Below, one piece after another: positions 41,106 to 52,156 of a stretch of DNA of 64,000 nucleotides. The first letter of the stretch is position 1; every line of letters begins with the position of its first letter. The position numbers and the translations under genes were made by a program. The notes under the pieces were generated by a model that had not been told where the DNA came from, did not search any database, and worked only from the letters and a program-made list of their open reading frames with translations. Source of the stretch: Streptomyces lavendulae subsp. lavendulae (GTDB taxonomy: Bacteria > Actinomycetota > Actinomycetes > Streptomycetales > Streptomycetaceae); assembly GCF_002803845.1 (NCBI RefSeq), contig NZ_CP024985.1, forward strand, positions 6,831,501 to 6,895,500, in the 5' to 3' direction.

Positions 41106-42002
41106 ATGTCGCAGCCGCCCAACAACCGGAGTCCGGCCACGCCGCCCGCGCGCCCGGACGCGTCCATGTCGCTGCTGACGCACGTGATGGACCACAGCCT
41201 CGACGAGGGCTATGCGGAGGCGTCGGCGCGGCGCGAGGCGGACGGCACGGCAGGACTGCCGCGCACCCTCAAGGCCAAGATGGCGCTCGCCGCGGGGCTC
41301 GTGCTCGCCGCGATGGTCGTGACCCTCGGTGCGGCCCAGGCGCGGATAGCGGCGCCGGTGCTGGCCAAGGAGCGCCAGGAGCTGATCGACCGGGTCGAGC
41401 GGGCCGACGCGCACGCCAACGGCCTGGAGCGGGACATCGAGCGGCTGCGGACCGAGGTCGAGGACCGGCAGGGCGCGGTGCTCAAGCAGCCCGGCGGGGA
41501 GCAGGCCCGGTTGCTTGCCCTGCTGTCGGGTGCAACCGAAGTGCACGGTCCCGGCGTCAAGCTGGTGGTGGACGACGCGAAGGGATCTTCGTCGGGCGGC
41601 GGTGGCGGCCCGCGGGAGAGCGCCGGTTTCTCGGACACCGGCCGCGTTCGTGACCGGGACATGCAGCGGATCGTCAACGGGCTCTGGCAGGCCGGGGCGG
41701 AAGCCGTCTCGATCAACGGACAGCGGCTGACGGCTCTGTCGGCGATCCGGGCGGCCGGTGACGCGATACTGGTCGACAACAGGCCTCTGGTGCCGCCCTA
41801 CGAGATCCTCGCGGTGGGGGACAAGAAGCGGCTCGGCACCACCTTCCAGGATTCCGTGGACGGCCAGTACCTGCACGTCCTTCAGGAGAGCTACGGGATC
41901 CGCTACACCCTGTCCGCCGTGGACGAGGTGAAGCTGCCGGCCGCGTCGAGCCTGACCGTCCGCACAGCCACAGCAGTAGAGCCGAAGAAGGGTGCATCGT
42001 GA
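41106..42002 (+). CDS. DUF881 membrane-anchored protein (first copy)
   Basis: The protein has 298 residues. A cytoplasmic tail (1-57), one membrane helix (58-77), a coiled coil (about 88-125) and an extracellular DUF881 domain (LWQAGAEAVSINGQRLTALSAIR) are visible. DUF881 proteins resemble division-linked YlxX/YlxW of Bacillus. The start is uncertain: ATG 41106 or ATG 41097, neither with a ribosome binding site. Its stop overlaps the next GTG (GTGA). Confidence 0.88.
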   Translation: MSQPPNNRSPATPPARPDASMSLLTHVMDHSLDEGYAEASARREADGTAGLPRTLKAKMALAAGLVLAAMVVTLGAAQARIAAPVLAKERQELIDRVERADAHANGLERDIERLRTEVEDRQGAVLKQPGGEQARLLALLSGATEVHGPGVKLVVDDAKGSSSGGGGGPRESAGFSDTGRVRDRDMQRIVNGLWQAGAEAVSINGQRLTALSAIRAAGDAILVDNRPLVPPYEILAVGDKKRLGTTFQDSVDGQYLHVLQESYGIRYTLSAVDEVKLPAASSLTVRTATAVEPKKGAS

Positions 42003-42331
42003 TCGCGGTACTGGGCCTCGTGGCCGGAGTGGTGGTCGGACTTCTGGTCCGGCCCGAAGTGCCGGCCGTGGTGGAGCCTTATCTGCCGATCGCCGTGGTG
42101 GCGGCGCTGGACGCGGTGTTCGGCGGCCTGCGCGCGATGCTGGACGGGATCTTCGTCGACAAGGTCTTCGTGGTGTCCTTCCTCTCGAACGTGGTGGTGG
42201 CCGCGCTGATCGTCTTCCTCGGCGACAAGCTGGGCGTCGGCTCGCAGCTGTCGACGGGCGTGGTCGTCGTCCTCGGCATCCGGATCTTCTCCAACGCCGC
42301 GGCCATCCGCCGGCACGTCTTCCGGGCGTGA
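41999..42331 (+). CDS. sbp: Small basic protein Sbp (DUF1290)
   Basis: The protein has 110 residues with three membrane helices: VLGLVAGVVVGLLV, a middle segment around FLSNVVVAALIVFLG, and STGVVVVLGIRIF. It has the family motif YLPIAVVAALDAVFGGLR. Sbp-type proteins lie between two DUF881 genes in actinobacteria and near division genes in Bacillus. The GTG start is coupled to the upstream gene. Confidence 0.93.
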   Translation: MIAVLGLVAGVVVGLLVRPEVPAVVEPYLPIAVVAALDAVFGGLRAMLDGIFVDKVFVVSFLSNVVVAALIVFLGDKLGVGSQLSTGVVVVLGIRIFSNAAAIRRHVFRA

Positions 42332-42336
42332 GGCCG

Positions 42337-43167
42337 ATGAGCAACGACAACACCCCGCCCGAGGAGCCCCAGGTTCCCGAGCGCCCCCTGGAGGGCGAGG
42401 CCGGCGCGCAGCCGCCGCCCGGGCCGGGGCCCGTGGAGCCGCAGCAGAGCGGGCGCCGGCGCCTGGCGGCCGGTCTGTGGCCGCCGCGGGTCACCCGGGC
42501 CCAACTGATCGTCGCGCTGCTGCTGTTCGTGCTGGGGCTCGGGCTCGCGATCCAGGTACGGTCCAACAGCGACTCCAGTGCGCCGCTGCGCGGTGCCCGT
42601 CAGGAGGACCTCGTACGGATCCTCGACGAGCTGGACGGGCGGACCAAGCGCCTGGAGGACGAGAAGCAGAAGCTGGAGGACCAGCGCAAGGAGCTGGAGA
42701 GCAGCTCCAACCAGGCCGAGGAGGCCCGGCGGCAGACGGTGGAGAAGGAGCGCCAACTGGGCATCCTGGCCGGTACCGTGGCTGCTCAGGGGCCGGGGAT
42801 CACGTTGAAGATCACCGACACCAAGGGTCAGGTGCGCTCCGACCAGCTGCTGGACACCCTCCAGGAGCTGCGGGCGGCCGGGGCCGAGGCGATCCAGATC
42901 AACGGCGTGCGCGTCGTCGCGGGCTCGTACTTCTCGGACGAGGGCGGAGGGGTCTCGATCGACGGTAAGAAGATCACACAGCCCTACGAGTTCAGGGTGA
43001 TCGGCAGACCGCAGGATCTGGAGCCGGCGCTCAACATTCCGGGTGGTGTCGTGCAGACCATGGAGAAGGAGCAGGCCACGGTCGCCGTCACACGGTCGGC
43101 GAAGATCGTTGTGGATGCCTTGCGGGCTGCGAAGCAGCCTGACTACGCTCGGTCGTCATCGTCGTGA
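42337..43167 (+). CDS. DUF881 membrane-anchored protein (second copy)
   Basis: The protein has 276 residues. A Pro/Glu-rich cytoplasmic tail is followed by one membrane helix (about 55-73, LIVALLLFVLGLGLAIQV), a strong coiled coil (about 90-135) and an extracellular DUF881 domain (ELRAAGAEAIQINGVRVVAG). It is a paralogue of the copy two genes upstream. Together with Sbp they probably form a membrane assembly. Confidence 0.92.
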   Translation: MSNDNTPPEEPQVPERPLEGEAGAQPPPGPGPVEPQQSGRRRLAAGLWPPRVTRAQLIVALLLFVLGLGLAIQVRSNSDSSAPLRGARQEDLVRILDELDGRTKRLEDEKQKLEDQRKELESSSNQAEEARRQTVEKERQLGILAGTVAAQGPGITLKITDTKGQVRSDQLLDTLQELRAAGAEAIQINGVRVVAGSYFSDEGGGVSIDGKKITQPYEFRVIGRPQDLEPALNIPGGVVQTMEKEQATVAVTRSAKIVVDALRAAKQPDYARSSSS

Positions 43168-43357
43168 CGCGGGGCGGAACGTGGACAGGCTCACGTGGGC
43201 GGATGCCTGCGGGGGGTCGACGCACCGAAGTCGCGGTGCGTGGTGGAAACTGTCTGGTGGTTACGGACGTTGTGAGAATGTCCGGGTCGGCAGGTGTGTG
43301 CATGCAGAGTTCGTCCTGCCCCACGGGCGGGTCTGTTTCGGTCAAGGGGAATCGCCC

Positions 43358-44194
43358 GTGAAGTTGTTTGAGAAGTTGTTCGGCAAGAAGAACCGCGAGG
43401 AAAGCGGCGCGGCGCGTCACCGTGCGGGGCACGGTGACGGCGAAGGGCAGGGCGACCGCCCGCTCTTCCGCGACGAGGTGGCGGGCCCGGGTGACATTTC
43501 GGGCGCACAGGGTGCGTCGTCTGTTGACCCTGCCGGTTCCGGACGCATAGGTTTCGGTGACCCATCAACCTCAAGTGCGGGTGGAGGGTTTGCCCCCGAC
43601 CCGTATGCCACCAATGCCTCCGCGGGGCAGCCGCGGCGCGAGGAGCCGTCCATGTCGGCCGAGCAGGTTTGCAGCAGGTGTGGCCACCGCAGCGATGCGG
43701 CGAGCCGTTTCTGCTCCAACTGCGGGGCGCCGCTGCGGGCGGGTCTGACGCCGGAGCGTGCTTCGGAGACCACGTCCACCATCTCGATCTCGGGCCTGGA
43801 GGCCTACGAGGCCGAGGTGTCGGGACAAGCGCACGTGTCGTCCTCGCTGTCCCCCGAGGCCCAGGCCGCGGTGGAGGCACTGCCCCCCGGTTCCGCCCTG
43901 CTGATCGTGCGGCGCGGCCCCAATTCGGGCAGCCGCTTCCTGCTGGACGGCGAACTGACCACGGCCGGCCGGCACCCGCAGAGCGACATCTTCCTGGACG
44001 ACGTGACCGTCTCCCGGCTGCATGTCGAGTTCCGCAGGGGCCCGGAGGGCGGCTTCACCGTCGCCGACGTGGGCAGCCTGAACGGCACGTACGTCAACCG
44101 TGAGCCGATCGACTCGGTCGCCCTGCACAACGGCGACGAGGTCCAGATCGGCAAGTACCGGCTGGTCTTCTACGCGAGCCTGCGGGGCATCTGA
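43358..44194 (+). CDS. FHA-domain protein, GarA-like, with zinc ribbon
   Basis: The protein has 278 residues from the GTG at 43358 (AAGGGGA upstream). A charged, flexible N-terminus (1-98) leads to a zinc ribbon (C105, C108, C119, C122), then the motif ETTS (137-140), then an FHA domain (about 180-275; GRHPQSD, SRLHVEF, NGTYVN). In mycobacterial GarA the ETTS threonines are phosphorylated by Ser/Thr kinases, and the FHA then folds back on them, switching control of 2-oxoglutarate and glutamate metabolism. The N-terminal extension and zinc ribbon are additions to that layout. Confidence 0.9.
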   Translation: MKLFEKLFGKKNREESGAARHRAGHGDGEGQGDRPLFRDEVAGPGDISGAQGASSVDPAGSGRIGFGDPSTSSAGGGFAPDPYATNASAGQPRREEPSMSAEQVCSRCGHRSDAASRFCSNCGAPLRAGLTPERASETTSTISISGLEAYEAEVSGQAHVSSSLSPEAQAAVEALPPGSALLIVRRGPNSGSRFLLDGELTTAGRHPQSDIFLDDVTVSRLHVEFRRGPEGGFTVADVGSLNGTYVNREPIDSVALHNGDEVQIGKYRLVFYASLRGI

Positions 44195-44199
44195 CCCTT

Positions 44200-44220
44200 C
44201 CCCCGGAGCCGCTCCGGGGG
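44200..44220 (+). terminator. Stem-loop between FHA and MerR genes
   Basis: CCCCCGGAG pairs with CTCCGGGGG around a 3-nt loop, just after the FHA gene stop and 18 bases before the next ATG. It may attenuate read-through or protect the mRNA end. There is no U run. Confidence 0.4.
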
Positions 44221-44238
44221 GACCCCAGGGAAGGTCCC

Positions 44239-45003
44239 ATGCTGCGTACCCCGACCGGCGGTGCCCCCAAGAGCGGCACCGCCGGGTCCGCCGGGCGGCT
44301 GGTGAGCATCGGAACGGTGCTGACCATGCTGCGTGACGAGTTCCCCGACGTCACGATTTCGAAGATCCGCTTCCTGGAGGCGGAGGGGCTCGTCGAGCCC
44401 GAGCGCACACCTTCGGGATACCGCAAGTTCAGCACCGGTGACGTGGAACGGCTGGGCCGGATCCTGCGCCTGCAGCGGGACCACTACCTGCCGCTGAAGG
44501 TCATCCGGGAACAGCTCGACGCGCTCGACAGGGGTGAGCAGATCCGCATTCCCGGGCCCACGTCCCACGGAGAGGCGGTGGACCCGGCCGGTCCCGCCGC
44601 CCTGTACGGGGAGGTGGGCCGGGAGCGGCCCACCGTGGCCCGGGTGGGCCGGGCCGAGCTGATCGCCGCCGCCGAGGTGGACGAGGTGCAGCTCGTCGAA
44701 TGGGAGTCGTACGGGCTCATCTCCGAGGTGCCGGACGGGGGGTTCGACGCCGAGACGGTCACCGTGGCCCGCCTGATCGCGGATCTCGGCCGTTTCGGGC
44801 TGGAACCCCGCCACCTGCGGGCCATGAAGGCCGCCGCGGACCGGGAGGCCGGTCTGGTGGAGCAGCTCGTGGCACCGTTGCGGCGGCACCGCAACCCACA
44901 GACCCGGGCGCACGCCGAGGCCACGATGAAGGAGCTCGCGGGGCTCTCCGTACGGCTCCACGAGGCCCTGGTGCAGACGGCTCTCGGGGTGCGGTTGCAC
45001 TGA
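44239..45003 (+). CDS. ftsR: MerR-family regulator, FtsR-like
   Basis: The protein has 254 residues. It has a MerR winged helix-turn-helix (about 22-95; VSIGTVLTMLRDEFPDVTISKIRFLE and RTPSGYRKFSTGDVERL) and a second, MerR-like C-terminal module (about 140-215). The position after the GarA-like gene matches Rv1828, and the corynebacterial counterpart FtsR activates ftsZ. The gene symbol is by synteny and domain, not proven here. Confidence 0.85.
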   Translation: MLRTPTGGAPKSGTAGSAGRLVSIGTVLTMLRDEFPDVTISKIRFLEAEGLVEPERTPSGYRKFSTGDVERLGRILRLQRDHYLPLKVIREQLDALDRGEQIRIPGPTSHGEAVDPAGPAALYGEVGRERPTVARVGRAELIAAAEVDEVQLVEWESYGLISEVPDGGFDAETVTVARLIADLGRFGLEPRHLRAMKAAADREAGLVEQLVAPLRRHRNPQTRAHAEATMKELAGLSVRLHEALVQTALGVRLH

Positions 45004-45054
45004 TCGGACGGCCCCGGAAGGGGCCCCGACTACCCAAACCTGCCGAGCAGGTCC

Positions 45055-45060
45055 TAGGGT
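45055..45060 (+). promoter_or_regulatory. Candidate leaderless -10 box
   Basis: TAGGGT ends 6 nt before the GTG start of the DUF151 gene, and there is no ribosome binding site, which suggests leaderless transcription. Confidence 0.5.
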
Positions 45061-45066
45061 TGCTGT

Positions 45067-45540
45067 GTGAACGAGCTCGACGTTGTGGGTGTCCGGGTGG
45101 AAATGCCCTCCAACCAACCGATCGTGCTCCTGCGTGAAGTGGGAGGCGACCGGTACCTCCCCATCTGGATCGGTCCTGGGGAGGCGACGGCCATTGCCTT
45201 CGCGCAGCAGGGGATGGCCCCTGCCCGGCCGCTGACGCACGACCTGTTCAAGGACGTGCTGGAGGCGGTCGGTGAGGAGCTCACCGAGGTCCGGATCACG
45301 GATTTGCGGGAGGGCGTCTTCTACGCGGAACTGGTCTTCGCCAGCGGGGTCGAGGTGAGCGCGCGGCCTTCCGACGCCATAGCGCTGGCCCTGCGCACGG
45401 GAACGCCGATCTACGGCAGTGACGGCGTCCTGGACGACGCCGGAATCGCCATTCCCGACGAGCAGGAGGACGAGGTGGAGAAGTTCCGCGAGTTCCTCGA
45501 CCAGATCTCGCCCGAGGACTTCGGTACCGGCCCGCAGTGA
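45067..45540 (+). CDS. Bifunctional nuclease family protein (DUF151)
   Basis: The protein has 157 residues. DUF151 features are clear: VEMPSNQPIVLLRE, YLPIWIGPGEATAIAFAQQG, HDLFKDVL and RPSDAIALALR. Plant and archaeal relatives have RNase and DNase activity; the bacterial role is unproven. By synteny it corresponds to Rv1829. Confidence 0.93.
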   Translation: MNELDVVGVRVEMPSNQPIVLLREVGGDRYLPIWIGPGEATAIAFAQQGMAPARPLTHDLFKDVLEAVGEELTEVRITDLREGVFYAELVFASGVEVSARPSDAIALALRTGTPIYGSDGVLDDAGIAIPDEQEDEVEKFREFLDQISPEDFGTGPQ

Positions 45541-45666
45541 GGGCCGGGGTCGAGAGGGGCGCGGCCGCGGCGAAACGCGGGCCGCGTCGACCACCGGGAA
45601 CTTTCAGCCCATTCGAGTAGCCTTTCCCCGCAATGGGGTACGGGAAACCACTCTCAGGGTGATTAT

Positions 45667-45684
45667 CACTCGGCGTGCCGAGTG
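45667..45684. promoter_or_regulatory. 8-bp palindrome upstream of MerR gene
   Basis: CACTCGGC-GT-GCCGAGTG is a perfect inverted repeat ending 9 bases before the -35 box of the promoter at 45694. It may be an operator. Confidence 0.4.
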
Positions 45685-45693
45685 TGGCGATCG

Positions 45694-45728
45694 TTGACGC
45701 ACCCCTGGTCACTGCCTACCTTCAAGGT
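45694..45728 (+). promoter_or_regulatory. Promoter with overlapping palindrome, MerR gene
   Basis: TTGACG (45694-45699), a 17-nt spacer and TACCTT (45717-45722) form a good housekeeping promoter. The -10 box is part of ACCTTCAAGGT (45718-45728), a short palindrome that the MerR product itself may bind. Confidence 0.6.
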
Positions 45729-45753
45729 GGCAGGTCAAGGACGGAGGGTCGGC

Positions 45754-46392
45754 GTGAGGATCACGGGCGACGGTACGACCGGGGGCACCCCCGCACGGAG
45801 TGACGGTGGGCCGTATCCGCTGCACGGCGGCGCGCAGGGTTCCGCGCACCGTCAGCCGGCTTCGACGCCGGTCGGACCGGTGAGCGACGCTCCGGCGCCC
45901 GAGCAGGTCGGCTACCGGGGACCGACGGCGTGCGCCGCCGCCGGGATCACGTACCGCCAGCTCGACTACTGGGCCCGTACCGGGCTCGTGGAGCCCAGCG
46001 TGCGGCCCGCGTACGGGTCGGGCACGCAGCGCCTCTACAGCTTCCGGGACGTGGTCGTCCTCAAGATCGTCAAGCGCTTCCTGGACACCGGGGTGGCGCT
46101 GCAGAACATCCGCACCGCCGTCCAGCACCTGCGCGACCGGGGTTTCCACGACCTGGAGCGCATGACGCTGATGAGCGACGGTGCCACCGTCTACGAGTGC
46201 ACCTCCCCGGACCAGGTGGTGAGCCTGCTCCAGGGCGGGCAGGGCGTCTTCGGCATCGCCGTCGGCGTGGTGTGGCGCGACGTGGAGAACGCGCTGTCGC
46301 AGCTGCACGGGGAGCGCGTGGACACCGGGGAGACCCTGGTGGGCCACAACCCCGCCGACGAGCTGGCGGCACGCCGCAACCGGGCCGTCTGA
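45754..46392 (+). CDS. MerR-family transcriptional regulator
   Basis: The protein has 212 residues from the GTG at 45754 (GGAGGG upstream). A disordered Gly/Pro-rich N-terminus (1-45) precedes a MerR domain (about 48-120; TACAAAGITYRQLDYWARTG and GTQRLYSFRDVVVLKIVKRF) and a C-terminal region with EC(T)SPDQVVSLLQGGQGVFGIAVG. It matches Rv1830 of Mycobacterium by order and domain. Confidence 0.9.
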   Translation: MRITGDGTTGGTPARSDGGPYPLHGGAQGSAHRQPASTPVGPVSDAPAPEQVGYRGPTACAAAGITYRQLDYWARTGLVEPSVRPAYGSGTQRLYSFRDVVVLKIVKRFLDTGVALQNIRTAVQHLRDRGFHDLERMTLMSDGATVYECTSPDQVVSLLQGGQGVFGIAVGVVWRDVENALSQLHGERVDTGETLVGHNPADELAARRNRAV

Positions 46393-46448
46393 GCGGCGCC
46401 GGGACGCCCGCGGCCGCATTGTCAGTGGCGTAGGGCAGCATCGGTGCC

Positions 46449-47921
46449 GTGAGAGCCGCGCCGACCATCCTGCACCTGGACATGGACGCCTTCTACGCCT
46501 CGGTCGAGCAGGCGTCGAAGCCGAGCCTGCGGGGCAAGGCCGTCATCGTCGGCGGGCTCGGGCCGCGCGGTGTGGTGGCCACCGCCTCCTACGAGGCCAG
46601 GCGGTTCGGGGTGCACTCGGCGATGCCGACCGCCCAGGCCCGTCGGCTCTGCCCGAACGGCGCCTACCTGATCCCGCGCTTCAGCCTCTACCGGGAGGTC
46701 AGCGACCTGGTCATGGGCCTGCTGCGGGAGCTGTCGCCGCTGGTGGAGCCGCTCAGCCTGGACGAGGCCTTCGTCGACCTGGAGGCGGGCGGCACGGCCT
46801 TCGACACGGCGAGCGCCCGGGCCACGGGGGAGCGGCTGCGGGCCGACATCGCGGCCGCCACGGGGCTCAGCGGCTCGGTGGGGCTGGCCGGGTCGAAGAT
46901 GCTGGCCAAGGTGGCCTCCGAGGAGGCCAAGCCGGCCGGGCTGCTGGTGATCGAGCCCGGGACCGAGCGGGAGCTGCTCGCGCCCATGTCGGTGCGGACC
47001 CTGCCCGGGGTGGGGCCGGCCACCGGGGAGCACCTGCGGCGGGCCGGGATCACCACGGTGGGGGAGCTGGCCGAGGCCGGCGAGGACGAGCTGGTCCGGA
47101 TGGTGGGGAAGGCGCACGGCGTCGGGCTGTACCGGATGGCGCTGGGGCTGGACGACCGCCCCGTGGTCGCCGAGCGGGACGCGAAGTCGGTCTCGGTGGA
47201 GGACACCTTCGACGTGGACCTGCACGACCGGGTCCGGATCCGCTTCGAGGTGCAGCGGCTCGCGGACCGGTGCGTGGGGCGCCTGCGGGCCTCCGGGCAC
47301 TCGGGGCGGACCATCGTGCTGAAGGTGCGCCGCTACGACTTCTCCACACTGACCCGTTCGGAGACCCTGCGGGGGCCGACCGACGACCCCTCGGTGGTCC
47401 GGGAGGCCGCGGCGCGGCTGCTGGAGGGCGTGGACACCACCGGCGGGGTGCGGCTGCTCGGCGTGGGGGTGACGGGGCTCGCGGACTACACGCAGGAGGA
47501 CCTCTTCGCCCAGGTGCTCGGCGCCGGGGCGGAGGAGGGCGGAGCGGTCGCGGAGGGCGTCGCGCCGGAGGGCATCGCGCCGGAGGGGGACGTGCCGGAC
47601 GGGGAGGAAGGGGCGGGGGAGCCGGACGGGGCCGGTGCGGCCGCCGGGACCGCCGGCGTGGCCGCTGCCGCCGGGGGGCCCGTCGCCGAGGCGGGCGGGC
47701 CGGAGGCGGCGGCCGGGCGGCACTGGCCGGCGGGGAGCGACGTACGGCACGCCCTGTACGGGCCCGGATGGGTCCAGGGCAGCGGGGTCGGGCGGGTCAC
47801 CGTACGGTTCGAGCAGCCCGGATCGCCACCCGGGCGGGTGCGCACCTTCCGGCTGGACGATCCCGAACTGGAGTCCTCCGATCCGCTGCCCCTCGTGGGG
47901 CCGGCGGAGGGGGCGGTCTAG
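46449..47921 (+). CDS. dinB: DNA polymerase IV (Y family)
   Basis: The protein has 490 residues. The catalytic carboxylates are visible: DMDAFYASVE (D11, D13 region) and LDEAFVD (about D105, E106). The fingers, palm and little finger are complete to about residue 350. An Ala/Glu/Gly/Pro-rich linker (about 357-425, with a repeated APEG pattern) follows, then a C-terminal module (HALYGPGWVQGSGVGRVTVRF). It performs error-prone translesion synthesis. It starts at a GTG with no ribosome binding site. Confidence 0.94.
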   Translation: MRAAPTILHLDMDAFYASVEQASKPSLRGKAVIVGGLGPRGVVATASYEARRFGVHSAMPTAQARRLCPNGAYLIPRFSLYREVSDLVMGLLRELSPLVEPLSLDEAFVDLEAGGTAFDTASARATGERLRADIAAATGLSGSVGLAGSKMLAKVASEEAKPAGLLVIEPGTERELLAPMSVRTLPGVGPATGEHLRRAGITTVGELAEAGEDELVRMVGKAHGVGLYRMALGLDDRPVVAERDAKSVSVEDTFDVDLHDRVRIRFEVQRLADRCVGRLRASGHSGRTIVLKVRRYDFSTLTRSETLRGPTDDPSVVREAAARLLEGVDTTGGVRLLGVGVTGLADYTQEDLFAQVLGAGAEEGGAVAEGVAPEGIAPEGDVPDGEEGAGEPDGAGAAAGTAGVAAAAGGPVAEAGGPEAAAGRHWPAGSDVRHALYGPGWVQGSGVGRVTVRFEQPGSPPGRVRTFRLDDPELESSDPLPLVGPAEGAV

Positions 47922-48274
47922 ACCCGCTCGTCGGGCGGCGGCCGGTGGAAGTCGGTCGGCAGGGAGATGTCCAGGCCGTAGTGGTGGTAGAGCTGGAGCT
48001 CCTGCTCGGGGGACAGGTGGCGCCCGACCCCGAAATCGGGTGCATCCCTGATCAAGGAACGCTCGAAGGGCACGCGCAGGGTGTCGTCCACCACTTCGCT
48101 GGGCTCCAGGGGGACGAAGGCGTCCCGTCCGAAGAGGCCGGTCCGGACGGCGGCCCATTCGGGCACGCCAGTGGCGTCGTCGAGGTAGACCTCGTCCACG
48201 GTGCCGATCTTGGCGCCGTTGCGGTCGAACGCCTTGCGGCCGATCAGGCTGCGCGGATCGATGTCGGTCTGCAC
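47918..48274 (-). CDS. PRC-barrel domain protein
   Basis: The protein has 118 residues from the GTG at 48274 (GGAGGG upstream). It has the PRC-barrel signature LIGRKAFDRNGAKIGTVDEVYLDDATG followed by AFVPL. The function of stand-alone PRC-barrel proteins is unclear; some bind RNA or membranes. Its stop overlaps the end of dinB by 4 bases, tail to tail. Confidence 0.88.
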   Translation of the reverse strand: MQTDIDPRSLIGRKAFDRNGAKIGTVDEVYLDDATGVPEWAAVRTGLFGRDAFVPLEPSEVVDDTLRVPFERSLIRDAPDFGVGRHLSPEQELQLYHHYGLDISLPTDFHRPPPDERV

Positions 48275-48397
48275 GGTCCCTCCGTACGGTCGCAGTGGTA
48301 CAACTCGTGTGTAATGACTACGAAAGTGCATATCTGAAGAGGGGGCCACTCGGGGAGCCTCCAGATCCTCGCTGGTAGGCTGGGTGATGGCTGTTGA

Positions 48398-48632
48398 CCC
48401 TGTGCGGGAGAGTCCTCCGAGTGAGCACGACGGAGGCGCCGAAGGAGCAAATCCTCCCCGGAATCTCTCAGGCATACGTACCGCACGTGGTGAGGCCACT
48501 CTGGAAAGCAGGGGCGGGTACCGGGCACGCAGTACCGGTTCCTCTCCTCACCGACGGTGAAAGCCGGACCTCAGGGGCGATCCCCACGAGGCCCGGTGAA
48601 GCTCTCAGGTTGAGATGACAGAGGGGGAGGCC
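48398..48632 (+). ncRNA. Tandem glycine riboswitch
   Basis: Two glycine aptamers lie in series. The first (about 48401-48475) runs from GCGGGAGAGTCCTCCG to CGCCGAAGGAGCAAATCC and ends CGGAATCTCTCAGGCA. The second (about 48495-48632) has GGTGAAAGCCGG and TGAAGCTCTCAGGTTGAG followed by ACAGAGGGGG. Both have the conserved GAAGGAG/AATCTCTCAGG-type cores. It sits directly before gcvP, so glycine should raise expression of its own degradation enzyme. Confidence 0.93.
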
Positions 48633-48690
48633 GTCCGGGTGCCCGCGCCGTGGTGCCCCTCGCAGGTCATACGACCAGGAGGCCTCCGTC

Positions 48691-51576
<2,886 letters not shown>

Positions 51577-51589
51577 GTCCCGTGACACG

Positions 51590-51637
51590 GTGAAGGGGCC
51601 GGTCCCGGAGCGTGAGCTCCGGGACCGGCCCCTTCAC
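51590..51637. terminator. Perfect 22-bp stem terminator
   Basis: Arms 51590-51611 (GTGAAGGGGCCGGTCCCGG onward) and 51616-51637 pair perfectly with a GTGA tetraloop, right after gcvP and facing the convergent DUF5999 gene. Confidence 0.88.
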
Positions 51638-51673
51638 GTGGTCCTTCCTCGTGCCGGCTCGGTGCAAGGTGGC

Positions 51674-51862
51674 CTAGGCCACCGCGAGCGGGCGGTGCGG
51701 AGCGATGATCTGGCCGTCCGGCAGCAGCTCACCGGTGTCCTCGAAGAGAAGGACCCCGTTGCACAGCAGGCTCCAGCCCTGTTCCGGGTGGTTGGCCACC
51801 GGGCGCGCGGCCTCCCGGTCGGCGGACTCTGATGACGGGCAGGCAGGCTGGTGCTGGCACAT
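51674..51862 (-). CDS. DUF5999 small protein
   Basis: The protein has 62 residues, starting MCQHQPACP. It has the conserved block NHPEQGWSLLCNGVLLFEDTG and LLPDGQIIAPHRPL. Cys and His residues near the N-terminus (C2, H4, C8) could bind metal. The family is typical of Streptomyces and its function is unknown. The ribosome binding site is weak. Confidence 0.85.
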   Translation of the reverse strand: MCQHQPACPSSESADREAARPVANHPEQGWSLLCNGVLLFEDTGELLPDGQIIAPHRPLAVA

Positions 51863-52156
51863 GGATGCGTTCTTTCGCTGCGGTGTGGTCTGTTCGCTAC
51901 GGCTCGATGCGTGATTCATGGCCGTCCCCCTGGGTCGTCCCCGCGCATGCGGGGAGGATGTCCTCAGTCTTCCCCCACGACGGCTGCTTCGCAGGTATTT
52001 CCCGGCAGCTGTCCTCATGGATTGAGGACGCATCACTCGTGCGGGCGGTTCAAGCCAACTCCCCTGTCATTTCGGATGGTTCGCGGGTGGTCCGGGCGGA
52101 CTAGGCCGAATGGGCAACCCGGGCCGCCCCGAACAGGCCAACGGCGTGACGGTGCC

